Source of the DNA: an uncultured Lachnospiraceae bacterium | GTDB taxonomy: Bacteria > Bacillota > Clostridia > Lachnospirales > Lachnospiraceae | Direction: 5' to 3' | Assembly: GCA_947588005.1 (NCBI GenBank) | Contig: CANPYE010000014.1 | Coordinates: 1 to 34,964 of the forward strand | DNA length: 34,964 bases | Part shown: one piece after another, positions 29,254-34,964 of the stretch | How the letters are laid out: every line of letters begins with the position of its first letter | How positions within the stretch are numbered: the stretch's first letter is position 1 | Notes under the pieces: generated by a model | Seen by the model: only the letters and a program-made list of their open reading frames with translations | Databases searched by the model: none | What the model was told of the DNA's origin: nothing | Position numbers and translations under genes: made by a program

Positions 29254-29994
29254 ATGGTATTTACACCGGATGAGAGCTTGAAGAGAAAGATGCAGGATCA
29301 CGGAAGCGTCCTCCGCTTCATGAATTCCAAAGCGGGGCTGGGAAACGGACTGATCGCGGGAGGGATGGTTTTTCTGATTTTCGGTGTGCTTCTGGGCGGC
29401 ATGCTTTTGCTGCCGGGAACGCTGCGTCTCCGTTCCATTCTGACGCTTGCAGGCATCTGCTGCGCGCCCGGCATTCTCCTGATCGCGATCGGCGCGGTGC
29501 TTCGCCAGCGCAGGATCGTCAACTGGAAGAAAGGGTATAGAAAGCGCTCAGGTCTGAGCGAGGAAGAACTGCAGCAGGCCGAGACGGAATTTATGGAGCC
29601 GGGCACTGTGCTTTTTGCGTTTGACGAAGGTAAAAGCCTGGGGCGCCTGAAACTGGCGGGATTTATTACGGAGCATTACGTGAAGATTCCCGGTCCCTGG
29701 TCGGTCATGTACCGTCTTAGCGACCTGGTCGCCTGCTTCTACGCGAAAGGAGTGAAAGAGGAGCTGGACGCAGAGCATGCGTTCGTGATCTACGGCACGG
29801 ATCCGGACCGTTCGTATATGCTGCGCGATACGGCCAATGACAAGGTGAATACGGAGATCGTGGATGCGATCGCTTCACGCTGTCCGTCGGTTATCGCCGC
29901 CCGCCGTTTCCTGTATGACGGTAAGGAGTATGACGCGCTTCTTAAGCAGGACGAGGTGATCGCGCTGCATAAGAGGCTGCTGAATAAGGCCTGA
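29254..29994 (+). CDS. Hypothetical membrane protein with two transmembrane segments
   Basis: A 246-aa protein. Residues about 30-55 (ISLL-rich GLIAGGMVFLIFGVLLGGML) and 65-92 form two hydrophobic helices; residues 100-246 are soluble and may lie in the cytoplasm. The soluble part has FAFDEGKSLGRLKLAG and IYGTDPDRSYMLRDTANDKV, which look ordered but do not match a domain I know. The start has GGGGGAAA about 8 nt upstream. It is alone between the Cls and CobW genes, with its own likely promoter. Function unknown. Confidence 0.75.
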   Translation: MVFTPDESLKRKMQDHGSVLRFMNSKAGLGNGLIAGGMVFLIFGVLLGGMLLLPGTLRLRSILTLAGICCAPGILLIAIGAVLRQRRIVNWKKGYRKRSGLSEEELQQAETEFMEPGTVLFAFDEGKSLGRLKLAGFITEHYVKIPGPWSVMYRLSDLVACFYAKGVKEELDAEHAFVIYGTDPDRSYMLRDTANDKVNTEIVDAIASRCPSVIAARRFLYDGKEYDALLKQDEVIALHKRLLNKA

Positions 29995-29998
29995 AGTC

Positions 29999-30030
29999 TT
30001 GACTTTGGAATTATTTTGTGACAAAATAAT
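29999..30030 (+). promoter_or_regulatory. Promoter with an AT-rich palindromic operator before the CobW-type gene
   Basis: TTGACT (29999-30004), 17 bp, CAAAAT (30022-30027). A perfect dyad, ATTATTTTG-TGA-CAAAATAAT (30010-30030), spans the spacer and the -10. Such placement is that of a repressor site, and Fur/Zur/MntR-type metal repressors bind AT-rich dyads of this size. Confidence 0.6.
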
Positions 30031-30063
30031 AGGTTAGAAAAATGGAAAAGAAGGTTGATCATC

Positions 30064-31170
30064 ATGACTAAAATTGACATCGTCTCCGGATTCCTGGGAG
30101 CCGGAAAAACTACATTTATCAAGAAGCTTCTGGAGGAAGCCATCGCCGGGGAGCAGGTGGTCTTAATCGAGAATGAGTTCGGTCAGATCGGCATCGACGG
30201 CGGGTTCCTTAAGGACGCCGGCATCGAGATCCGGGAGATGAATTCCGGGTGCATCTGCTGTTCGCTGGTGGGCGATTTCGGCAAGTCCCTGGCGGAGGTT
30301 CTGAATACTTATAAGCCCGACCGGGTCATCATCGAGCCGTCCGGCGTCGGGAAGCTGTCCGACGTGATGAAGGCGGTCATCGATGTGGCGGCGGACGTGG
30401 ATGTGCGGCTGAACAGCGCTGTGACGATCGTGGACGCCTCCAAGTGTAAAATGTATATGAAGAATTTCGGCGAGTTCTTCAATAACCAGATCGAGAACGC
30501 GGGAACCATCGTGCTGAGCCGTACCGACGTGCTGGACGCGGCGAAGGTGCAGCAGGCGGTGGAACTGATTCGCCAGCATAACCAGACGGCGTCGGTCGTG
30601 ACGACGCCCTGCGCTCAGTTATCCGGCGCGCAGCTTCTGGAGATCATCGAGAAGCCGGACACCATGGCGGAGGACCTGATGAAGGAGGTGCGTGAGAAGC
30701 ACGCCCATCACGACGAGGACGAGCATGAGCATCACCACCATCATGACGACGATGACGACGGGCATGAGCACCATCATCATGACCACGATGAGGAATGCGG
30801 CTGCGGACATGATCATGAGCATCATCATCACCACCATCACCATGACGGCGAATGTGACTGCGGCTGCGATCACGATCATGACGCCGACGAGGTTTTCGTC
30901 AGCTGGGGGCTGGAGAACGTGGGCGCTATTACCCGCTCCGCTCTCGAATCGATCCTCGACGAGCTGGCCAACGGCAACGCCTACGGCGACGTGCTTCGTG
31001 CCAAGGGCATGGTGCCTTCCGCGGACAAGGCCGGCGAGTGGTACTATTTTGACATCGTACCCGACGAGATGGAGATCCGTACCGGTACGCCGGACTACAC
31101 CGGCAAGGTCTGCGTTATCGGCGCGCAGCTGAAGGAAGACGAACTGGAGAAAGCGTTCGGGCGGAAATAG
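30064..31170 (+). CDS. CobW/ZagA-type GTP-binding metallochaperone with very His-rich tail loop
   Basis: A 368-aa G3E GTPase. Walker A is GFLGAGKTT (residues 9-17), the zinc-binding motif CxCC is Cys63/Cys65/Cys66 in NSGCICCSL, and EPSGVGK and SRTD complete the GTPase set. Between residues about 213 and 278 a loop contains 27 histidines plus acid residues and five cysteines, then the CobW C-terminal domain follows (SWGLENVGAITR; KAGEWYYFDIVP). The family inserts Zn, Co or Ni into target enzymes or handles Zn starvation. The loop is a likely metal-storage/donor site. The start at 30064 has AAGG upstream; 30055 (TTG) is unlikely. A palindromic promoter suggests metal control. Confidence 0.92.
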   Translation: MTKIDIVSGFLGAGKTTFIKKLLEEAIAGEQVVLIENEFGQIGIDGGFLKDAGIEIREMNSGCICCSLVGDFGKSLAEVLNTYKPDRVIIEPSGVGKLSDVMKAVIDVAADVDVRLNSAVTIVDASKCKMYMKNFGEFFNNQIENAGTIVLSRTDVLDAAKVQQAVELIRQHNQTASVVTTPCAQLSGAQLLEIIEKPDTMAEDLMKEVREKHAHHDEDEHEHHHHHDDDDDGHEHHHHDHDEECGCGHDHEHHHHHHHHDGECDCGCDHDHDADEVFVSWGLENVGAITRSALESILDELANGNAYGDVLRAKGMVPSADKAGEWYYFDIVPDEMEIRTGTPDYTGKVCVIGAQLKEDELEKAFGRK

Positions 31171-31281
31171 AAGAGCCCGCTGCTTTCGGCTGTTCAAAGA
31201 GAAAGCAGAGAACGACCGCATCTGGCCGTCCGGAATGAGAGAGAAAACAGTAAAAGCATTCAGCAGGAGTAATAAAGAGCT

Positions 31282-32229
31282 ATGGGATCTATGATTGACG
31301 ACGATGTAACGCCATTATTTATCATCAATGGTTTTTTGGAGGCGGGCAAGACGCAGTTTCTGCAGTTTACCATGAGCCAGGACTATTTCCAGACAGACGG
31401 CCGGACGCTTCTGATCGTCTGCGAGGAGGGAGACACCGACTACGATCCGAAGTATCTTAAGGTGAACCGGACCACCATGATCACCGTAGACAGCATGGAC
31501 GAGATCTCGCCGGAGAAGCTGACCGAGTATAAGAAGCTGTATAATCCGGAGCGTGTCCTGATGGAATGGAACGGCATGTGGAATCAGGACGAGCTGCGGA
31601 TCCCGAAGGACTGGACCGTGTACCAGCAGATCACGATCATCGACGGTTCCACTTTCGATCTGTATGTAAAGAACATGAAGCCGCTCCTTGGCGCAATGGT
31701 GCGCAATTCGGAGCTGATCATCTGCAACCGCTGCGACGATGTGCCGGATCTCGAGGGCTACCGCCGGACGCTTCTGGCCATGAACAACCAGGCGGAGATC
31801 GTGTTCGAGGGCGAGGACGGGGAGATTTCGGAGATTTCCGAGGCGGATCTGCCCTACGATATGTCCGCGGATGTGATTGAGATCGCGCCGAAGGACTACG
31901 GTATCTGGTACATTGACTGCATGGACAAGCCGGACCGCTACCGCGGCAGGGTGGTGGAGTTCACCGGGATGGTGCTTAAATCCACCAAATTCCCGAAGAA
32001 TTATTTTGTGCCGGGTCGTATGGCTATGACCTGCTGCGAGGCGGATATGTCGTTTTTGGGCTATGTCTGCAAGGCGCGGGAGGCGAAGAATCTGACTACC
32101 CGCCAGTGGGTGAAGGTCCGCGCCCGCATCGAATATGAGGAGTGGCAGGACTACGACGGCGTCGGTCCGGTACTCTACGCGGAGAACGTGGAGAAGGCGG
32201 AGCCGATCCGGGATATCGTGCAGTTCTGA
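31282..32229 (+). CDS. G3E-like GTPase fused to YcgQ/DUF1980-like C-terminal domain
   Basis: A 315-aa protein. The N-terminus keeps a G3E-like Walker A, GFLEAGKT (residues 17-24), and lines up with a CobW fold, but the CxCC is missing. From about residue 205 the sequence (DRYRGRVVEFTGMVLK, FVPGRMAMTCCEADMSFLG, TRQWVKVRARIEY) resembles the C-terminus of the TIGR03943/DUF1980 family, known as the YcgQ partner of a membrane permease in zinc-regulated loci. Here it is joined to the GTPase instead. It follows the CobW gene by about 110 bp and may be its partner. The DUF1980 match is from memory of the conserved RFVMTCC-AD motif; alignment is needed. Confidence 0.75.
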   Translation: MGSMIDDDVTPLFIINGFLEAGKTQFLQFTMSQDYFQTDGRTLLIVCEEGDTDYDPKYLKVNRTTMITVDSMDEISPEKLTEYKKLYNPERVLMEWNGMWNQDELRIPKDWTVYQQITIIDGSTFDLYVKNMKPLLGAMVRNSELIICNRCDDVPDLEGYRRTLLAMNNQAEIVFEGEDGEISEISEADLPYDMSADVIEIAPKDYGIWYIDCMDKPDRYRGRVVEFTGMVLKSTKFPKNYFVPGRMAMTCCEADMSFLGYVCKAREAKNLTTRQWVKVRARIEYEEWQDYDGVGPVLYAENVEKAEPIRDIVQF

Positions 32230-32440
32230 GCCGGAGACGGAACGAAACTGCGGAATCCGTATGACAAGCGGGGCGCTGCGGGATGAATCCAGCCGGAGAT
32301 GCCGGCCGGGACTTATGCCTGCAGCGTCCCGTTTCCGACCGCGGCGGTGTGAAAGATCCGCCAATGGATGATCATGTGCGGACAACGCGCCGGCGGCAGT
32401 TTCGGTGCCGCGCCTGCATGCAGGGAGAAAGGAAATTGAA

Positions 32441-33253
32441 ATGGATATAAGGATCATACTCGCATCCGCGTCCCCGCGGCGGCAGGAGCTTCTGCGGCAG
32501 GTGGGCCTGGCGCCGGAGGTAATGCCCAGCCATGTGGATGAGAGCGGCGTGGGCGGAACGCCGGAGCAGATGGTGATGGAATTGTCCCGCAGGAAGGCGG
32601 AGGACGTGGCGGATGAGATCAGGCAGAGAATGTCTGCGGCGGATCGCAGCTCAGCGCCGGACAATGCAGGCGCGGCGGAAAGATATGGCGGCAAGACGCC
32701 GTCTGATGCAGGCGCAGCGCCTGATGCCGATTCGGCGGAGACAATTCCGGAGTATACGTACTCCGTGGTTATCGGCGCCGATACGGTCGTCGCCGCAGGC
32801 GGACGGATCTTGGGCAAGCCGAAGAACGAGGAGGAAGCTGCCGCAATGATCCGGCTTCTGGCCGGGCGTACCCATCACGTCTATACCGGAGTTACGATGA
32901 TTTTCATTTCCTCCGGAGAGCAGATTGCATTTTCCGAAGGCACGGAAGCAGAAGTCTGCCCGATGACGGAGGAGCAGATTGCATTTTCCGAAGGCACCGA
33001 AGCAGAAGTTTGCCCGATGATGGGAGAACCGGTCACATTTTCCGAAGGTACGGAAGTAGAGGTCTATCCGATGACGGAGAAACAGATCGAACGTTATGTG
33101 GCTACCGGCGAGCCCATGGACAAGGCCGGCGCTTATGGCATCCAGGGATATTTCGCAGCCTACGTGAAAGGCATTCGCGGCGATTATAACAATGTGGTCG
33201 GTCTGCCGGTGGCGCGGGTATGTCAGGAACTGGCTGCCAGAGGATTTTTTTGA
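32441..33253 (+). CDS. maf: Maf-type nucleoside triphosphate pyrophosphatase with internal expansions
   Basis: A 270-aa protein; usual Maf is about 190-200. The family motifs are present: ASASPRRQELL at the start, GADTVV, KPKNEEEA and DKAGAYGIQGYFAAYVKGI near the end. It hydrolyses non-canonical or modified nucleotides. Two expansions stand out. One, about 40 residues rich in Ala/Ser/Asp, lies between the first helix and GADTVV. The other is a triple tandem 18-residue repeat (FSEGTE-EV-PM) at the position where the normal protein has one such strand. AAAGGA precedes the ATG. The repeat does not break the frame, so the enzyme may still fold with a longer loop. Confidence 0.9.
   Translation: MDIRIILASASPRRQELLRQVGLAPEVMPSHVDESGVGGTPEQMVMELSRRKAEDVADEIRQRMSAADRSSAPDNAGAAERYGGKTPSDAGAAPDADSAETIPEYTYSVVIGADTVVAAGGRILGKPKNEEEAAAMIRLLAGRTHHVYTGVTMIFISSGEQIAFSEGTEAEVCPMTEEQIAFSEGTEAEVCPMMGEPVTFSEGTEVEVYPMTEKQIERYVATGEPMDKAGAYGIQGYFAAYVKGIRGDYNNVVGLPVARVCQELAARGFF
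32915..33076 (+). repeat. Three tandem 54-bp repeats inside maf
   Basis: Units 32915-32968, 32969-33022 and 33023-33076 encode GEQIAFSEGTEAEVCPMT, EEQIAFSEGTEAEVCPMM and GEPVTFSEGTEVEVYPMT. Units 1 and 2 are almost identical, unit 3 more diverged, so the duplications have different ages. All are multiples of three and keep the frame. Confidence 0.95.
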
Positions 33254-33324
33254 TATTTCTGATAATACCCTGCGATCATCCCTGTATTGTTCTGAATCCG
33301 TATATTGCCTTGAAAATGGCAGTC

Positions 33325-34821
33325 TTACTTCCACACCACCGGCGTGGGCCGGTTGGAGGAAAATACGTCCTCGGCTTTAAAAAGGTCGTCCAGCTTCCGC
33401 TTGGAGCTTCCCTCTCCGGCGGCGATGTCCATCCACATCCGGTAGCCGTCCAGATTCCGGCGGCCCTGGCGGAGATAATTGTCGCCCAGCTGGACCCAGT
33501 ATTGGCTGGAGTCCACATTGCAGAAATAATCAAAGCCCAGGGACTTCATATACATGAAGCGCTCGTTGGCTGAATTATAGGCGTGCCAGTCGCTGACGTC
33601 TGCTCCGAACGGGTAGAGGATGATGTCCGTCGGCCCGATCAGGGTCTCCACTTCTTTTTCCCACTTGTCACAGTCTGTCTTAAATTTCTCATAAGAGATT
33701 GTTCCCAGATCCCGGTGTCCCCAGCTGTGGGACGCCAGTTCCCAGCCGTTATCCCGCAGGCATTTGGCCACGGCGGCCGCTGCCTGGCAGTCGGCGGCGA
33801 AATTCGGATTCGTCTCACGGTAGGATTCCGCTGTGCGGTAACCTAGTATACCCTGGTAACCTGTAAATGCGATAACCGCCCTGGCTCCTTTATAGGAGAA
33901 GTCCGGATGCTGCTCGATAAAGTCTTCCAGAAGCGGCACCATATCGTAGGAACCGACGGATACCGTGCCGTCGTCCAGGATCATCTCGCAGGCGGGCTTT
34001 CCATTATCCCCGATCACCATGCGGCGGGCGAAACCGTCGTCTTCCATATATTCATAGTAGCAGACATCGTCCTGGGACATGACGCAGGCCTTGCGGCCCG
34101 GCGGCAGCAGGATCTGTCCTTTGGTCATTCTTCCGTCCTGCATCACAGCGATATCGTGCAGGCGCACCAGAACGTATCCTTTCTCGTACATGGAATCCAG
34201 GATCTTGAGAAATTCGTCCTTCGTGGTCATGACCTGGTTATAGCCGGATTCGTCTGCGTCTCCGTCAAATGCCTTCGACTCGTCTATGACCAGCGAGTGA
34301 AAAAAAACGTGCGTGATCTCCGTAATCTCTACCGGCTGCAGGGACTCCCTGACGTGTTCATATTCCGAGATCGCGCTGTTGATCCGGGGATCGGTGGCGC
34401 CGCCTTCTCCCGCGCCGTAGAACTCCGAGGCAGTCAGCAGATCAATGGCGGCGTCATAATCATAGCCGGCGGCCAGAAGCCACGCCTGATCCAAAAGAGC
34501 GTCGATGGAAGAATCGGTTTCCGGCTCTGTCTCTGATCCGTCCGATGCGGATTCCCCGTCCGGTTCTGTCCCGCTGTCTGCGCCGGCGGAACTGTCCGTA
34601 CCGTCTTCCGGTTCTGTTTCTTTGTCGTTACCGGACTGCCTTTTCTCATTGGTTTCCAGAGCCAGGGCGATTCTCACGGAAACCTTGTAGGTGATCCCGC
34701 CCAGGATCCCGATAATCAGAAGTCCGATCAGGAGATAGGGAAGCTGTCCGATCAGGCGGTCGAGCTTTCTGCGCATTGTTTTTTTCTTTCGATAGGAATT
34801 TGATCTGTTCTGGCCGTTCAT
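33325..34821 (-). CDS. Membrane-anchored polysaccharide deacetylase-like protein
   Basis: A 498-aa protein. One transmembrane helix lies near residues 27-46 (LPYLLIGLLIIGILGG), then an acid, Ser/Thr-rich linker to about residue 105, then a helical stretch, then a NodB-like domain. The domain has HVFFHSLVID, a motif SQDDVCYY in place of the usual TFDD, and SHSWGHRDL giving the HxxxH metal pair. Cell-wall or exopolysaccharide deacetylation outside the membrane is the likely role. The ATG at 34821 is preferred over the GTG at 34833. It is transcribed toward maf with no clear terminator between (33254-33324). Confidence 0.85.
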   Translation of the reverse strand: MNGQNRSNSYRKKKTMRRKLDRLIGQLPYLLIGLLIIGILGGITYKVSVRIALALETNEKRQSGNDKETEPEDGTDSSAGADSGTEPDGESASDGSETEPETDSSIDALLDQAWLLAAGYDYDAAIDLLTASEFYGAGEGGATDPRINSAISEYEHVRESLQPVEITEITHVFFHSLVIDESKAFDGDADESGYNQVMTTKDEFLKILDSMYEKGYVLVRLHDIAVMQDGRMTKGQILLPPGRKACVMSQDDVCYYEYMEDDGFARRMVIGDNGKPACEMILDDGTVSVGSYDMVPLLEDFIEQHPDFSYKGARAVIAFTGYQGILGYRTAESYRETNPNFAADCQAAAAVAKCLRDNGWELASHSWGHRDLGTISYEKFKTDCDKWEKEVETLIGPTDIILYPFGADVSDWHAYNSANERFMYMKSLGFDYFCNVDSSQYWVQLGDNYLRQGRRNLDGYRMWMDIAAGEGSSKRKLDDLFKAEDVFSSNRPTPVVWK

Positions 34822-34854
34822 GATAACCCCCACATTTTTGTTCAGATCGTATTG

Positions 34855-34884
34855 ATTATACCATATCTTGTCAGATAATGTAAA
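34855..34884 (-). promoter_or_regulatory. Promoter of the deacetylase gene
   Basis: On the minus strand TTTACA (34884-34879), an 18-bp spacer and TATAAT (34860-34855), 34 bp before the start codon. The -10 is perfect. Confidence 0.75.
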
Positions 34885-34952
34885 TCCTTGTCATGAAGAA
34901 ATGCGAAAAAAGATTGCGTTTCGTCCATACATTTAGTAAGAGGATTTTTGAC

Positions 34953-34964
34953 GGAGGTTATCAT
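34953..34964 (+). promoter_or_regulatory. Ribosome binding site of a gene starting at the right edge
   Basis: GGAGG (34953-34957), 5 nt, then AT at 34963-34964 as the first two bases of a probable ATG. The gene itself lies outside, divergent from the deacetylase. Confidence 0.6.

Noticed and set aside
30716-30890. Microsatellite-like CAT/CAC/GAC runs
   Set aside because: Explained as coding sequence for the His/Asp-rich metal loop, not a non-coding repeat array or CRISPR.
31180-31208. CTGCTTTC / GAAAGCAG inverted repeat after the CobW gene
   Set aside because: Only 8 bp with a long loop and no T-tract; not convincing as a terminator between two probably cotranscribed genes.
30619-31221. Met/Val/Leu-rich minus-strand frame that looks like a membrane protein
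   Set aside because: It is the reverse of the CAT/CAC histidine tract of the CobW gene.
31315-32817. 500-aa minus-strand open frame
   Set aside because: Antisense to the second GTPase and maf, no start signals and no domain.

Overview
The window looks like a chromosomal stretch from a gut-type anaerobic Bacillota, most likely Lachnospiraceae or a near relative. The grounds are moderately high GC, strong AGGAGG-type ribosome sites, sigma-A promoters, ferredoxin/flavodoxin/aldo-keto reductase clusters, an N-terminal TM-anchored deacetylase, and a large glycoside hydrolase operon built around a GPH symporter. No rRNA, tRNA or CRISPR array was seen.

Layout. (1) 1-568: the end of an Fe-S aldo/keto reductase and a damaged SnoaL/NTF2-like gene. 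(2) 578-15193: a carbohydrate locus. An AraC regulator is divergent from a seven-gene operon: GH10, GPH symporter, GH78 (broken by a deletion/frameshift), GH1, GH2, GH78, GH43. None of the enzymes has a signal peptide, so oligosaccharides or glycosides are probably imported and then cut in the cytoplasm. Overlapping divergent promoters lie in the 120-bp intergenic region. (3) 15401-22971: an anaerobic redox cluster. It holds an SDR, a shrunken flavodoxin, a small ferredoxin, a flavin reductase, an aldo/keto reductase, a CMD-cupin protein, a flavodoxin lipoprotein, a DUF362 protein and an ArsP-like permease, and it ends with a TetR regulator. Two near-identical promoters, each with two palindromic operators, stand before the flavin reductase and before tetR. 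This implies that one regulator controls both. (4) 23082-26850: a small DUF1858 protein, then debris: a histidine kinase tail, a resolvase fused to the SPASM end of a radical SAM enzyme, a large serine recombinase remnant, and an orphan 363-aa protein. (5) 26918-34964: housekeeping and metal genes. These are a DtxR/MntR-like regulator, a cardiolipin synthase, a membrane protein, a CobW-type His-rich metallochaperone, a second G3E-like GTPase carrying a YcgQ/DUF1980-like C-terminus, Maf with an internal triple repeat, and a membrane-anchored polysaccharide deacetylase on the minus strand. The ribosome site of another plus-strand gene lies at the very end.

The most striking overall property is the number of genes shortened by internal deletions or fusions, about nine in 26 kb. 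Either this genome is decaying by short deletions, or the assembly has collapsed sequence; read-level checking is needed before biology is read into individual scars. The best candidates for new biology are the TetR double-operator regulon, the paired metal GTPases behind a palindromic promoter, and the intracellular rhamnoside/galactan operon.
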